From Lachnoanaerobaculum gingivalis (lineage in GTDB: Bacteria > Bacillota > Clostridia > Lachnospirales > Lachnospiraceae): 64,000 bases of DNA. The notes under the pieces were generated by a model. The model was not told the DNA's origin. It saw nothing but the letters and a program-made list of their open reading frames with translations, and made no database searches. The translations under genes and the position numbers were made by a program. Of the stretch, positions 43,134-53,301 are shown piece by piece. Each line of letters starts with the position of its first letter. Position 1 is the first letter of the stretch. The DNA lies in contig NZ_RRCO01000006.1 of NCBI RefSeq assembly GCF_003862475.1, positions 62,001 through 126,000 of the forward strand, written 5' to 3'.

Positions 43134-43901
43134 TTATATTTCGATATCCAGTTCTACCGGACAATGATCTGAACCTAAGATATCACTATGTATCTTAGCT
43201 TCCTTTATTCTATCTTTTAATTTATCAGAAACTATAAAATAGTCAATACGCCAACCGACATTCTTTGCTCTGGCACCGCCCATATAGGACCACCATGAGT
43301 AAGCATCCGTTTTATCCGGATACATTACTCTGAAGCTGTCGCAAAAGCCTGAGGATAAAATAACATCCATCTTGCCTCTTTCCTCATCTGTAAAACCGGC
43401 ATTTTTTCTATTGGTCTTAGGATTTTTCAAATCTATCTCTTTATGAGCAACATTCAAATCACCACAGAATATTACAGGCTTTTTCTCTTCAAGCTTTAAG
43501 ATATAAGCAAGGAAAGCATCCTCCCAAGTCATTCTGTAGTCAAGTCTTGTAAGACCTCTTTGAGAGTTTGGAGTATAGCAGGTTATCAGATAAAAGTCTT
43601 CATACTCTGCCGTGATAACTCTTCCCTCATTATCATGTTCCTCTATACCTATGCCGTAAGTTACATTAAGCGGCTTATCTTTTGTAAAAACAGCTACACC
43701 GGAGTAACCTTTTTTTTGCGCATAATTCCAATAGTCATAATATCCCGGAAGGTCAAGCTCTATTTGACCTTCTGAGAGCTTTGACTCCTGTATGCAGAAA
43801 ATATCTGCATCAATATCTCTAAAGAAGTCTAAAAATCCCTTGGTAACGGCGGCTCTAAGTCCGTTGACATTCCATGAAATCATTTTCTTTGTACTTGCCA
43901 T
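43134..43901 (-). CDS. xthA: exodeoxyribonuclease III
   Basis: Endonuclease/exonuclease/phosphatase-fold enzyme that repairs abasic sites, about 255 residues. Motifs: [12 protein letters not shown] (metal Asn), [11 protein letters not shown] (metal Glu), [24 protein letters not shown] (catalytic Asp/Asn), NVGWRIDYF and [12 protein letters not shown] (catalytic His). The frame extends to 43985 inside the ABC-F gene, but the family start is around MASTKKM (ATG at 43901) or MIDMAS (43910), so I use 43901. Confidence 0.93.
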   Translation of the reverse strand: MASTKKMISWNVNGLRAAVTKGFLDFFRDIDADIFCIQESKLSEGQIELDLPGYYDYWNYAQKKGYSGVAVFTKDKPLNVTYGIGIEEHDNEGRVITAEYEDFYLITCYTPNSQRGLTRLDYRMTWEDAFLAYILKLEEKKPVIFCGDLNVAHKEIDLKNPKTNRKNAGFTDEERGKMDVILSSGFCDSFRVMYPDKTDAYSWWSYMGGARAKNVGWRIDYFIVSDKLKDRIKEAKIHSDILGSDHCPVELDIEI

Positions 43902-43902
43902 A

Positions 43903-45540
43903 TCAATCATCACTCTCTTCATCTGCTGAAACAGTATATGTAAATCTCTTTCTTGCCATCTCATCAGACTCAAGGTACTCATCATAGGTTGTAATCTTAT
44001 CTATAAGACTTCCGTTAATAATCTCCATGATTCTGTTTGCTGTAGTCTGTACTACCTGATGATCTCTTGATGAGAATATAAGCACACCCTTGAACTTTTC
44101 AAGTCCTGTATTGAGTGCTGTAATAGACTCCATATCAAGGTGGTCTGTAGGCTCGTCAAGTATAAGTACATTTGCTCCGCTTATCATAAGCTTTGAGAGC
44201 ATACAACGAACTTTCTCTCCTCCTGAGAGCACATTTACTTTCTTTACACCGTCTTCACCGGCAAAAAGCATTCTTCCAAGGAAGCCTCTTACATATGTAG
44301 CATCCTTGATTTCAGAATATCCTGTAAGCCAGTCAACTATTGTCTCATCACCTGAGAAATCCTTGGTATTGTCCTTAGGGAAATAGCTCTGTGTAGTGGT
44401 AAGACCCCATTTATAGCTTCCGCTGTCAGGCTCCATCTCTCCTGCAAGGATTTTAAAAAGTACTGTCTTTGCCTTCTCATTAGGTCCTACAAGTGCTACC
44501 TTATCTTCTCTGTTCAGCACAAAACTGATATTATCAAGTATCTTCTCTCCGTCGATAGTCTTTGAAAGATTCTCAACTGTAAGAACTTCATTACCTATCT
44601 CTCTTGCAGGTCTGAAGTCGATATATGGATATTTTCTTGAAGAAGGCTTAATATCATCAAGCTCGATTTTTTCCAAAGCTCTCTTTCTTGATGTAGCCTG
44701 CTTTGATTTTGAAGCATTTGCAGAGAATCTTTGGATAAACTCCTGCAACTCCTTGATCTTTTCTTCTTTCTTTCTGTTGGCTTCCTTCATCTGGCGAACC
44801 ATAAGCTGACTTGACTCATACCAGAAATCATAGTTTCCTGCATAGAGCTGTATCTTGCCATAGTCGATATCTGCAATCATTGTACAGACTTTATTAAGGA
44901 AATATCTGTCATGAGATACAACTATAATTGTGTTTTCAAAGTTTATAAGGAACTCTTCAAGCCAGGCAATAGCATCCAAATCAAGGTGGTTTGTAGGCTC
45001 GTCAAGTAAAAGTATATCCGGATTACCGAAGAGTGCCTTTGCAAGAAGCACCTTTACCTTAAGGTTTGACGGCATATCACTCATCAATGTATAGTGATGT
45101 TCAGTATCGACTCCAAGTCCGTTTAAAAGTGCCGCCGCATCGGATTCGGCCTCCCAACCGTTCATATTTGCAAACTCACCTTCAAGGTCAGCCGCCTTTA
45201 TACCGTCTTCTTCGGTAAAGTCAGGCTTTGCATATATTGCATCCTTTTCCTTCATTATCTCATACAGTCTTGCATTTCCCATTATTACCGTATCCAAAAC
45301 AGTATATGTATCATATTTGAAATGGTCCTGCTCCAAGAATGAAAGTCTCTCTCCCGGTGTTATTACTATATCACCGTTTGTAGGTTCTATCTGCCCTGAG
45401 AGTATCTTAAGGAATGTTGACTTTCCCGCACCGTTTGCACCTATAAGTCCATAACAGTTGCCCGGTGTAAATTTTATATTAACATCTTCAAAAAGGGCTT
45501 TCTTCCCTAATCTGAGGGTTATTCCGTTTGCACTAATCAT
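43903..45540 (-). CDS. ABC-F family ATPase, YkpA/YbiT type
   Basis: A 545-residue soluble twin-ATPase of the ABC-F group, which acts on the ribosome. NBD1: GANGAGKST (about 34-42), [11 protein letters not shown]. The linker is arginine/lysine-rich (about 245-300). NBD2: [12 protein letters not shown] replaces the usual Walker A glycines, with LSGGEKVR and [11 protein letters not shown] intact. Degenerate second Walker A sequences are common in this subfamily, so it is probably not a defect. AGGAG precedes the ATG, whose first base is shared with the stop of the aminotransferase gene. Confidence 0.92.
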   Translation of the reverse strand: MISANGITLRLGKKALFEDVNIKFTPGNCYGLIGANGAGKSTFLKILSGQIEPTNGDIVITPGERLSFLEQDHFKYDTYTVLDTVIMGNARLYEIMKEKDAIYAKPDFTEEDGIKAADLEGEFANMNGWEAESDAAALLNGLGVDTEHHYTLMSDMPSNLKVKVLLAKALFGNPDILLLDEPTNHLDLDAIAWLEEFLINFENTIIVVSHDRYFLNKVCTMIADIDYGKIQLYAGNYDFWYESSQLMVRQMKEANRKKEEKIKELQEFIQRFSANASKSKQATSRKRALEKIELDDIKPSSRKYPYIDFRPAREIGNEVLTVENLSKTIDGEKILDNISFVLNREDKVALVGPNEKAKTVLFKILAGEMEPDSGSYKWGLTTTQSYFPKDNTKDFSGDETIVDWLTGYSEIKDATYVRGFLGRMLFAGEDGVKKVNVLSGGEKVRCMLSKLMISGANVLILDEPTDHLDMESITALNTGLEKFKGVLIFSSRDHQVVQTTANRIMEIINGSLIDKITTYDEYLESDEMARKRFTYTVSADEESDD

Positions 45541-46826
45541 TATAATTCTCCTAAGAGTTTATCAACTGCCGCCATCTTTGTACATAGACACAGAAGGTTT
45601 GCTGCTATCTCCAAATCCGCTACAGGCGGGAATGAAGGAGCGATACGGATATTCTTATCATGCGGATCTTTTCCTCCCGGGAATGTAGCTCCTGCACCTG
45701 TCAATACAACACCGGCTTTTTTACATTTTGATACAACTTCCTTTGCACATCCCTCCATGGTGTCAAAAGAGATAAAGTATCCGCCCTTCGGCTTTGTCCA
45801 GCTTGCTATACCAAGGCCTCCAAGCTCTTTTTCAAGTGTATCTATTACCATCTCAAACTTAGGTCTGAGTGAGTCGGCATGCTTTCTCATATGCTCTACC
45901 ATACCGTGGATATCCTTGAAATATCTTACATGTCTGAGCTGATTTACTTTATCATGACCTATTGTCTGATTCTTTAACTGATTTTTAATATCCTCAAGGT
46001 TGTTATGTGATGTTGCAAGTGCCGCAATACCTGAACCCGGGAATGTAACCTTTGATGTTGAAGCAAACTTATACACAAGGTCCGGATTACCCGCTCTCTT
46101 ACACTCAGCCAAAATCTCTATAAGATGATCCTGATCAAGATCATAGAGATGATGAATTGTATATGCATTATCCCAGTAAATTCTGAAATCCTTAGCTGCA
46201 GGCTTTAATCTTGCAAATCTTCTTACAACTTCGTCAGAGTATGAGTTTCCTGTAGGGTTTGAATACTTCGGTACACACCAGATTCCCTTTATTGAATCGT
46301 CATTTTGTACAAGCTCCTCTATCATATCCATATCAGGACCGCTCTCAAGCATCGGTACACATACATTCTCAAATCCGAAATACTCTGTTATTGCAAAATG
46401 TCTGTCATAACCCGGTACAATACAAAGGAATTTTATCTTGTCAAGCTTACACCAAGGTGTAGAGCCCATTACTCCATGAGTATATGATCTTGAAATGCAA
46501 TCATACATTACATTAAGACTTGAGTTTCCGTAGATTATAAGGTTATCTGCAGGAACCTCCATCATATCACCCATAAGTCCCTTTGCCTCAGGTATACCGT
46601 CAAGTACACCGTAGTTTCTGCAATCTGAACCGTTCTCGCTCATAAGGTCTTTATCTGATGTAAGTACATCCATAAGTCCCATAGAGATATCCAGCTGCTC
46701 CTGTGAAGGCTTTCCTCTACTCATATCAAGCCTTAAGTCTCTGTTTTGCATTGCCTTATATTCAGCCTTCAAGCTTTTCTTAAGCTCCAAAAGTTCCTCT
46801 TTTGTCAATTCTGCGTATGGTTTCAT
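45540..46826 (-). CDS. class Ic PLP-dependent aspartate aminotransferase
   Basis: A 428-residue fold-type I aminotransferase. The N terminus MKPYAELTKEELLELKKSL and SRGKPSQEQLD, the PLP-binding stretch GNSSLN, WCVPKYSNPTGNSYS, DNAYTIHHLYD and the Schiff-base lysine in FASTSKVTFPGSGIA all fit the aspartate aminotransferase Ic (PF12897) group. Of two adjacent ATGs, the second (46826) is better spaced from AAGGAG. Its stop overlaps the ABC-F start. Confidence 0.9.
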   Translation of the reverse strand: MKPYAELTKEELLELKKSLKAEYKAMQNRDLRLDMSRGKPSQEQLDISMGLMDVLTSDKDLMSENGSDCRNYGVLDGIPEAKGLMGDMMEVPADNLIIYGNSSLNVMYDCISRSYTHGVMGSTPWCKLDKIKFLCIVPGYDRHFAITEYFGFENVCVPMLESGPDMDMIEELVQNDDSIKGIWCVPKYSNPTGNSYSDEVVRRFARLKPAAKDFRIYWDNAYTIHHLYDLDQDHLIEILAECKRAGNPDLVYKFASTSKVTFPGSGIAALATSHNNLEDIKNQLKNQTIGHDKVNQLRHVRYFKDIHGMVEHMRKHADSLRPKFEMVIDTLEKELGGLGIASWTKPKGGYFISFDTMEGCAKEVVSKCKKAGVVLTGAGATFPGGKDPHDKNIRIAPSFPPVADLEIAANLLCLCTKMAAVDKLLGEL

Positions 46827-46842
46827 CATATTCTCCTTATAC

Positions 46843-47151
46843 CTATTTATTGTTTTTGCTCATTTCTTCAAGCTTTGCATTCAACTCATCTAATTTCTTT
46901 TGGCATTCAAGTATCTTTGATCTCTGATCAAATACAAGCTCATCATCTTTTAAAAGATCGTTAGCCGCTACATACTCTCCGATAACCATTTTGTAGGATT
47001 TTATAATATCCTCTTCTATTTTTATATCTCTTTTGAGCTTTGTAATATCGGCAATTTCTCTGCCCTTATTTAAAGCATTCTGTGCTATTTTCTGTCCTTC
47101 TTCTTTAGCAATACTTCCATATATGCTTAACTTCTTGAAAAAATCTTCCAT
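46843..47151 (-). CDS. hypothetical coiled-coil protein
   Basis: About 102 residues, strongly charged and helical (KKLSIYGSIAKEEGQKIAQNA, then KLKRDIKIEEDIIKSYK and a C-terminal KKLDELNAKLEEM). No membrane segment, no known domain. GGAGG is spaced for the ATG at 47151 (MEDFF) rather than 47169. It has its own promoter (47178-47206). Confidence 0.7.
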   Translation of the reverse strand: MEDFFKKLSIYGSIAKEEGQKIAQNALNKGREIADITKLKRDIKIEEDIIKSYKMVIGEYVAANDLLKDDELVFDQRSKILECQKKLDELNAKLEEMSKNNK

Positions 47152-47177
47152 ATAGCCTCCTTTATTCAAATATTAAC

Positions 47178-47226
47178 AGTATAATTACTTTATCAACTTT
47201 TAGCAAGTCTAAGGTTACACTTAGAC
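47178..47226 (-). promoter_or_regulatory. promoter with hairpin upstream of coiled-coil gene
   Basis: TTGCTA (47201-47206) and TATACT (47178-47183), spacing 17 bp. A perfect 7-bp repeat GTCTAAG-N6-CTTAGAC (47207-47226) abuts the -35; it could be an operator or a weak terminator after pgeF. Confidence 0.5.
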
Positions 47227-47241
47227 AATAAATTATTTTAA

Positions 47242-48099
47242 TTATTTTAACGCCAAAAATGCGGCCATATTTCCTCTTACATCTCCCATTATTCTATGTG
47301 AATAAAGCAAATCCGGATTGCAGGCGGTACAAATATTTGATGTAAATATATTATCAGGCAAAACTCCGGCCTCTTTTAAGACTGTTTCATTGGCTTTCCA
47401 AAGTGAAAGTCTGAAATGATCTTTTCCGTCTTCTCTGAAAATACTATCTATATCTTCCCTCTTAAAGTTTTTTGAAAACTCTTCATATACATCTTCACTT
47501 ACCTGATAGCAGTCTTGACAAATCCCCGGACCTATACAGGCAATTACATCCTTTGCATCAGTCCCGAAGTTTTTTGTCATCTCATCTATCATTACCGCAC
47601 CCATTTTCTTACATGTACCTCTCCACCCCGAATGCGCAAGTCCTATTACCTGTTTTTTTCTGTCATAAAAATAAAGCGGAATACAGTCTGCAAAAAAAGC
47701 TCCCAAGGTAATGCCCCTCTCATTGGTTATCAGTCCGTCAATATTTCTGTAATCTCTTTCAACCGATACTCCCTTACCCATATCACTTTTACCCACTACC
47801 CTTACATTGGTGGAATGCTCCTGATATGAGAGCACAAAACTGTCTTCCTTTACACCAAGGGCTTCTGCCATTCTTTTATAATTTTCAAGCACACCCTCTT
47901 TATTATCAGGCTCTCTGCTGAAGCTTAAATTCATGGAGGCATAAGGCCCTTCACTTACTCCTCCTATCCTTGTGGAAAACCCGTTAATAAGCCCCTCATA
48001 TTTTTCCAATGCTTCAAATGAAAAATATTCCACTCCGTTTCTTGCCTTTTTCAGCTTCAAAATATTTTTATCATTCTTTTTTAATATCTTTATACTCAA
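47242..48099 (-). CDS. pgeF: laccase-domain purine nucleoside phosphorylase (YfiH/PgeF family)
   Basis: A 285-residue zinc enzyme acting on adenosine/inosine and related nucleosides. The metal-binding residues are in LSYQEHSTN, FADCIPLYFYD and AHSGWRGT (His-Cys-His). FSTRIGGVS near residue 40 is the usual family start. Translation begins at TTG (48099) with AAAGGAGC upstream; the TTG overlaps the stop of yraN. It is the last gene of lepB-rbgA-rnhB-yraN-pgeF. Confidence 0.9.
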   Translation of the reverse strand: MSIKILKKNDKNILKLKKARNGVEYFSFEALEKYEGLINGFSTRIGGVSEGPYASMNLSFSREPDNKEGVLENYKRMAEALGVKEDSFVLSYQEHSTNVRVVGKSDMGKGVSVERDYRNIDGLITNERGITLGAFFADCIPLYFYDRKKQVIGLAHSGWRGTCKKMGAVMIDEMTKNFGTDAKDVIACIGPGICQDCYQVSEDVYEEFSKNFKREDIDSIFREDGKDHFRLSLWKANETVLKEAGVLPDNIFTSNICTACNPDLLYSHRIMGDVRGNMAAFLALK

Positions 48100-48437
48100 T
48101 AAAATGCTCCTTTTATCCAGTCTATCTTTTCACCCATTATTCCTATACAGTCAAATCTTATACTATGTGTGAAATAATGCTTTTCATTAAGATAGTATCT
48201 TGCCAGTTTTCTTATTTTTTGTTGCTTAAAATATCCTACAGACTCAAGCGGATATCCGAATCTGTCATCTTTCCTGTATTTTACTTCTATAAATAATAAT
48301 GTATTACCTTCTCTCGCAATAATATCTATCTCACCGAATCTGTTTTGGTAGTTTCTTTCAAGTATTACAATTCCTTTATTTTCAAGAAAAGAGGCAGCCA
48401 TTGCCTCCCCCTTGTTTCCTATTTCTCTTTTATTCAC
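48096..48437 (-). CDS. yraN: UPF0102/YraN family nuclease-fold protein
   Basis: A 113-residue protein with the family pattern GNKGEAMAASFLENKG and RFGEIDIIAREGNTLLFIEVKYR, matching the PD-(D/E)XK nuclease-like fold (Asp, Glu-x-Lys). The start is a GTG at 48437 overlapping the end of rnhB, chosen because the GNKGE helix precedes the later, better-spaced ATG (MAASF). The rnhB-yraN neighbourhood is common in Clostridia; function uncertain. Confidence 0.88.
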   Translation of the reverse strand: MNKREIGNKGEAMAASFLENKGIVILERNYQNRFGEIDIIAREGNTLLFIEVKYRKDDRFGYPLESVGYFKQQKIRKLARYYLNEKHYFTHSIRFDCIGIMGEKIDWIKGAFY

Positions 48438-49074
48438 TTACAAAGTTTCCTATAAATGATTTTCTATGTATGTCACATGGTCCTATTTTCTTTAAAGCCG
48501 CTATATGTGTTGCCGTACCATAGCCCTTATTTGACGCAAAGCCGTACTCCGGATAAATTTTATCATACTCTGCCATAAGCCTGTCTCTGGTGACCTTTGC
48601 AAGTATACTCGCTGCGGCTATATTTACACTTTTTGTATCTCCTTTTACTATACCCACCTGCTTTATATTTATATCAGGTATATGTACGGCATCCACCAGT
48701 AAAACATCCGGTGTTTTTTCAAGTGCATGTATGGCCTCTCTCATTGCCTCATAAGTAGCCTGCAATATATTTATCTCATCTATCAAAGTATTTGAAGCAA
48801 TACCTATACCGTACGCTATGGCGTTTTGCTTTATTTCATCAAATAAAACATCTCTTCTTTTTTCTGTCACCTTTTTGGAGTCATTTAAAAAAGGAAGGAA
48901 GATGTCCTTCGGCAAAATTACCGCCGCCGCCACCACGGGACCTGCAAGCGGCCCTCTGCCTGCCTCATCTATACCGGCAATATATGCTAAATCACTGTAT
49001 TTATTTTCAAATTCTCTCATGCCCTCAAGTCTTACTCTCTCAAGGGCCAGTTTTTCTTCACTTATTTTCCTCAT
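48430..49074 (-). CDS. rnhB: ribonuclease HII
   Basis: Removes ribonucleotides and RNA from RNA-DNA hybrids. 214 residues with the DED(D) metal residues: AGIDEAGRGPLAGPVVAAA (Asp, Glu), VLLVDAVHIPD (Asp), and VTRDRLMAEYDKIYPEYGFASNKGYGT. The C-terminal HRKSF...F motif is present. Length and layout are standard. Overlaps yraN by 8 bp and follows rbgA by 9 bp. Confidence 0.95.
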   Translation of the reverse strand: MRKISEEKLALERVRLEGMREFENKYSDLAYIAGIDEAGRGPLAGPVVAAAVILPKDIFLPFLNDSKKVTEKRRDVLFDEIKQNAIAYGIGIASNTLIDEINILQATYEAMREAIHALEKTPDVLLVDAVHIPDINIKQVGIVKGDTKSVNIAAASILAKVTRDRLMAEYDKIYPEYGFASNKGYGTATHIAALKKIGPCDIHRKSFIGNFVSE

Positions 49075-49083
49075 CCTGTTTTC

Positions 49084-49923
49084 CTATGGCATTTGTAATG
49101 TGATTCTTCCAAGCTTTCCGGATCTGAACTCATTTACAAAGATACCCGCCGCCTTATCATAGTCAAGTTCATTGCCTTTTTTGGTACAGCCTCTTAAGTT
49201 TGCTATCTTTATTAAAACGGCATTTTCATCATCACCGTCTTGCATCTCAAATCTTTCTGTAAGTATCTCAGGCCTATTTTTAATAAACCATTTTATAAGT
49301 TCAAGTCCCAGCTCTCTTATATCTATGATCATATCGTTTATAGAACCGATAAATGCTATCATCTCTCCCACAGTTTCATCTTCAAACTTTGGCCAAAGTA
49401 TTCCGGGAGTATCTAAAAGCTCTACCTGACCTTTAAGTTTTATCCACTGATTTCCCTTTGTAACTCCGGGCTTATTTCCGGTCTTTGCCATGGCTCTACC
49501 TGAAACCGAGTTTATAAGTGTGGACTTGCCGACATTCGGAATACCTGCCACCATTGCTCTTACAGGTCTGTTTTTAATTCCTCTTTTGGCATCTCTTTCT
49601 CTCTTTTCCTTTGAAACATTCTCTATAGCCTTTATCAGTGCGTTCACTCCGTTTTTCTTTCTGGAGTCCATAAACATGCACTCATAGCCCTGCTCCTTAT
49701 AATGGCTTGCCCATCTGTTGTTCGCACTCTCATCTGAGAGATCGGCTTTATTTAATATAATAATTCTGGACTTATTGGATCCCAGTTCCATAATTTCCGG
49801 ATTTCTTGTAGCCTCAGGTGCTCTGGCATCCGTCATCTCTATAATAATATCCACAAGCTTTATGGCATCTGACATGGCTCTTTTTGCCTTAGTCATATGA
49901 CCCGGGTACCATTGTATCTTCAT
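49084..49923 (-). CDS. rbgA: ribosome biogenesis GTPase RbgA/YlqF
   Basis: Circularly permuted GTPase for late 50S assembly, 279 residues. The G4 motif LNKADL precedes G1 GIPNVGKSTLINS and G3 LLDTPGILWP, the permuted order of the YlqF family. The N terminus QWYPGHMTKAKR is a hallmark. The C-terminal domain ends with RLGRITLQMP. AAAGGAT precedes the ATG. Confidence 0.95.
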   Translation of the reverse strand: MKIQWYPGHMTKAKRAMSDAIKLVDIIIEMTDARAPEATRNPEIMELGSNKSRIIILNKADLSDESANNRWASHYKEQGYECMFMDSRKKNGVNALIKAIENVSKEKRERDAKRGIKNRPVRAMVAGIPNVGKSTLINSVSGRAMAKTGNKPGVTKGNQWIKLKGQVELLDTPGILWPKFEDETVGEMIAFIGSINDMIIDIRELGLELIKWFIKNRPEILTERFEMQDGDDENAVLIKIANLRGCTKKGNELDYDKAAGIFVNEFRSGKLGRITLQMP

Positions 49924-49944
49924 AAACTATCCTTTCATCAGGCC

Positions 49945-50475
49945 TTATTTTATAAAGCCTATCCTTTTTACAGGCAATACTCTGATCCATACATTACCTA
50001 TGATCATATCTTCCGTTACATTTCCTATTGTAGAGATCCTTGAGTCCTCACTTCCCACTCGGTTATCCCCCAATACAAAATATTCATTGCTTGCCAGCTT
50101 AATTTCATCTGCCGCCAAACCGCCCGATGAAGCCTCAAAAAATTTATCCGGTACTTCACCGTCTATATAAACCGAACCTTCTCTTATATTAACACTTTCA
50201 CCGGGAAGTCCTATTACTCTTCTGATACATACCCTTCCGTCTGTATTTTGAAATGCTATCAAATCATATCTTTTAGGTTTCAAAAAAGTATATGCGGCTT
50301 TATTTATAAGTACAGCCTCTCCCTGCTCTATCTGCGGTGACATGGACTGACCGACCATGAAGGTTTTTGCTCCGAATATATACACCACAAACCAGGCAAG
50401 CGAAAGTATCACTGCCAATTGCATCAATATGTCCAGTATTATTAAAAATCTTGACTCTTGTTTTTTTATTTTCAT
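49945..50475 (-). CDS. lepB: signal peptidase I family protein with Arg at the catalytic Lys position
   Basis: A 176-residue membrane protease of the S26 family: one N-terminal helix (AVILSLAWFVVYIFGAKTF), catalytic Ser box VGQSMSPQIEQGEAVLI, then GRVCIRRVIGLPGE, where the general-base Lys of LepB (KR[AV]xGLPG) is replaced by Arg. The C-terminal box YFVLGDNRVGSEDSR is intact. It heads the lepB-rbgA-rnhB-yraN-pgeF operon. Either Arg is tolerated in this branch or the enzyme is inactive and another peptidase serves the cell. Confidence 0.85.
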   Translation of the reverse strand: MKIKKQESRFLIILDILMQLAVILSLAWFVVYIFGAKTFMVGQSMSPQIEQGEAVLINKAAYTFLKPKRYDLIAFQNTDGRVCIRRVIGLPGESVNIREGSVYIDGEVPDKFFEASSGGLAADEIKLASNEYFVLGDNRVGSEDSRISTIGNVTEDMIIGNVWIRVLPVKRIGFIK

Positions 50476-50545
50476 TTATTGACCTGTTTTTTTATTTTGT
50501 TTTTTGTTAAACTGATTATAGCATAAATGATGTTAGGAGAAAACT

Positions 50546-51910
50546 ATGGAATATCGTATAGAGCATGACTCTATGGGCAGTATTGAAGTACCTGTGGACA
50601 AATATTACGGAGCTCAAACAGCAAGAAGTCTTTCAAACTTTAAAATCGGTACAGAGAAAATTCCGGCGGAGGTGATAAGAGCATTTGCATATCTGAAGTC
50701 AGCCTGTGCCGCTACAAATCTTGAGCTTGGAAAACTGACAGAGGAAAAGTCGAATATTATAAGTACAGTTTGCAATGAAATACTTGAAGGTAAACTTGAC
50801 GAGCACTTCCCGCTCTCAGTATGGCAGACCGGCAGCGGTACTCAGAGCAATATGAACGTAAATGAGGTGATCACCAATAGAGGCAATGAGATTTTGGGTA
50901 AAAAGCTTTTGCATCCGAATGATGATGTAAATATGTCACAAAGCTCAAACGACACCTTCCCCGCCGCAATGCATATAGCAGCAGTCTTGGAAGTAGAGGA
51001 TAAACTTCTCCCTTCTTTAGAAAAGCTTATCCTTGCATTTAAAAAGCTTGAAGAGGAAAATAAAGGAATTGTAAAATCCGGCAGAACACATTTGCAGGAT
51101 GCCACTCCTATTGCCTTTTCACAGGAAATAAGCGGATGGAGAGCTTCCCTTGAAAATGATTATAAGCAAACAGAAAGTGCGCTTCCCTTTATAAAAAAGC
51201 TTGCACTCGGTGCCACTGCCGTAGGTACGGGACTGAACGCTCCAAAAGGCTTTGATACTCTGGTTGCAAAGAATATCTCAAAACTTACCGGTACAGACTT
51301 TATCACCGACAGCAATAAATTCCATGCTTTAACTTCAAAGTCCGAACTTGCCTTTGTACATGGAGCACTTTCATCTCTTTCAGGCGACTTGTTGAAAATA
51401 GCAAATGATATCAGATGGCTTTCAAGCGGCCCAAGATGCGGCCTGGGTGAAATATTTATCCCTGAAAACGAACCCGGAAGCTCAATAATGCCGGGAAAAG
51501 TAAATCCTACACAGTGTGAGTCAATGACCATGGTATGTGTGCAGGTAATGTCAAATAATACGGCTGTAAATATGGCTTCAAGCCAGGGTAATTTTGAGCT
51601 GAATGTATTTATGCCTGTGCTTATTCATAACTTCCTTCAGTCTGTCAGAATTTTATCTGAAGGAATGGACTCATTCAGAACTCACTGTGTATGCGGTATC
51701 AAGGCAAATAAACAAAAAATGAATGAAAATCTGCATAATTCACTGATGCTTGTTACCGCCATCAGTCCATATATCGGATATGAGAATGCTGCAAAAGTTG
51801 CCAAACTTGCTCATGAGAAAAATATTTCTTTAAAAGAGGCAACTCTTGGTATGAATCTGATGACAGAGGAAAAATTTGATGAGGTATTTAAACCTGAAGA
51901 AATGATATAG
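50546..51910 (+). CDS. fumC: class II fumarate hydratase
   Basis: Fumarate to L-malate, 454 residues, tetrameric cytosolic enzyme. Family motifs: SGTQSNMNVNEV, SSNDTFP and the signature GSSIMPGKVNPTQCE with the catalytic Ser. GRTHLQDATPIAF holds the catalytic His. TTAGGAGA precedes the ATG. It runs divergently from lepB and is followed 14 bp later by the MATE gene. Aspartase and argininosuccinate lyase share the fold, but the length and GRTHLQDATPI favour FumC. Confidence 0.93.
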   Translation: MEYRIEHDSMGSIEVPVDKYYGAQTARSLSNFKIGTEKIPAEVIRAFAYLKSACAATNLELGKLTEEKSNIISTVCNEILEGKLDEHFPLSVWQTGSGTQSNMNVNEVITNRGNEILGKKLLHPNDDVNMSQSSNDTFPAAMHIAAVLEVEDKLLPSLEKLILAFKKLEEENKGIVKSGRTHLQDATPIAFSQEISGWRASLENDYKQTESALPFIKKLALGATAVGTGLNAPKGFDTLVAKNISKLTGTDFITDSNKFHALTSKSELAFVHGALSSLSGDLLKIANDIRWLSSGPRCGLGEIFIPENEPGSSIMPGKVNPTQCESMTMVCVQVMSNNTAVNMASSQGNFELNVFMPVLIHNFLQSVRILSEGMDSFRTHCVCGIKANKQKMNENLHNSLMLVTAISPYIGYENAAKVAKLAHEKNISLKEATLGMNLMTEEKFDEVFKPEEMI

Positions 51911-51924
51911 AGGAAAGGATATTT

Positions 51925-53295
51925 ATGGAACAAACTAAGAAGCAGGATATGACGAAGGGGAATATTACTCTCCAGCTTTTACTATTCTTCTTCCCCATAC
52001 TCCTTGGAACATTCTTCCAACAGCTTTACAACACTGCCGATGCGGTTATCGTGGGTCAAAATGTAGGCAAGCTCGGACTGGCCGCCGTGGGTGGAACCAC
52101 AAGTACAATAATAAATCTTTTTATAGGCGTTTTTGTAGGATTATCCTCCGGCTTCAGTGTAATCGTCTCACAGCACTATGGCGCAAAAAACAATAAACTT
52201 GTAAGTATATGCGTTCATACTTCAATTGCGTTTTCACTTATAGTAGGATTTATGGTCAGTATATTAGGTATAATATTTTCAAAGACAATGCTCGCAAATA
52301 TGAATATTCCGGATGATATGATGTCTATGGCATTGCCCTATTTACAAATATACTTTCTTGGACTTGCGCCTAATCTTATCTACAATATGGGAGCCGGTCT
52401 CCTTCGTGCTGTAGGTGATTCCAAAACTCCGCTTATATTCCTTGTTATAAGCTGTTTTGTGAATATAGTTTTAGATATTATATTGATACACTATATGAAT
52501 ATGGGAGTAACAGGTGCAGCCGTTGCAACCGTTACATCGCAAATAATCAGTGCCTTATTGGTTATTATAGTTCTGTATCGGAGAAATGATGCATTAAAAT
52601 TAAGATTAAAGAGTTTACAAATTAATTTCTCGGAGCTAAAGAAGATGATAAGTATAGGTACTGCCGCAGGAATGCAGTCAGCCATGTACACCATTGCGAA
52701 TATACTTATTCAGGCCTCTATAAACAGTCTCGGTACCGATACAATTGCCGCCTTTACCGCCTATGGTAAAATAGACACCCTCTTTTGGATGACTATACAG
52801 TCTCTCGGAATCTCTGTTACCACCTTCACCGGACAAAATTTCGGCTACGGTAATAAAGAAAGAGTAAAAAAAGGAATAATTTACGGAATGATTTTGTCGG
52901 TCGTAATTACCGGAATAGTAATGGTGCTGTTAAAGCTTTTCGGAAGAAGTATCTATACCTTATTTACTCAAGATGAAAATGTATTAAAGATAGGTTCGCA
53001 GATGCTTGACTTTATGGTTATTGCCTTCCCCGCATATATTATTATTGAGATATTCTCAGGGTCTCTTCGAGGAATCGGAGACAGCTGGATACCTATGATA
53101 ATGACCGCCGGAGGTGTATGCGTACTTCGAATAGTCTGGATAATTGTAATGGTACCAAAATTCCCGAATTTCTATACAATACTCTGGGCTTATCCGATTT
53201 CATGGATCATCACCAGCACACTGTTTTTGATATACATGTTCGGTTTCAGTAAAATGAAGCTTTGGTTAAAATCAAATATATATGTTATTGATTAA
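51925..53295 (+). CDS. MATE family multidrug/Na+ antiporter
   Basis: A 456-residue membrane transporter with 12 predicted helices and internal twofold symmetry. The N terminus (PILLGTFFQQLYNTADAVIVG) and the matching start of the second half (GTAAGMQSAMYTIANILIQA) are typical of MATE/DinF-like exporters. The family exports cationic drugs in exchange for Na+ or H+; the substrate here is unknown. GAGGAAAGG precedes the ATG, 14 bp after fumC. Confidence 0.92.
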   Translation: MEQTKKQDMTKGNITLQLLLFFFPILLGTFFQQLYNTADAVIVGQNVGKLGLAAVGGTTSTIINLFIGVFVGLSSGFSVIVSQHYGAKNNKLVSICVHTSIAFSLIVGFMVSILGIIFSKTMLANMNIPDDMMSMALPYLQIYFLGLAPNLIYNMGAGLLRAVGDSKTPLIFLVISCFVNIVLDIILIHYMNMGVTGAAVATVTSQIISALLVIIVLYRRNDALKLRLKSLQINFSELKKMISIGTAAGMQSAMYTIANILIQASINSLGTDTIAAFTAYGKIDTLFWMTIQSLGISVTTFTGQNFGYGNKERVKKGIIYGMILSVVITGIVMVLLKLFGRSIYTLFTQDENVLKIGSQMLDFMVIAFPAYIIIEIFSGSLRGIGDSWIPMIMTAGGVCVLRIVWIIVMVPKFPNFYTILWAYPISWIITSTLFLIYMFGFSKMKLWLKSNIYVID

Positions 53296-53301
53296 ATAAA
53301 T

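Noticed and set aside
43903-45540. ABC-F gene as a broken ATPase because of the altered second Walker A
   Set aside because: The same loss is usual in the YkpA/YbiT branch; all other motifs and the frame are intact.
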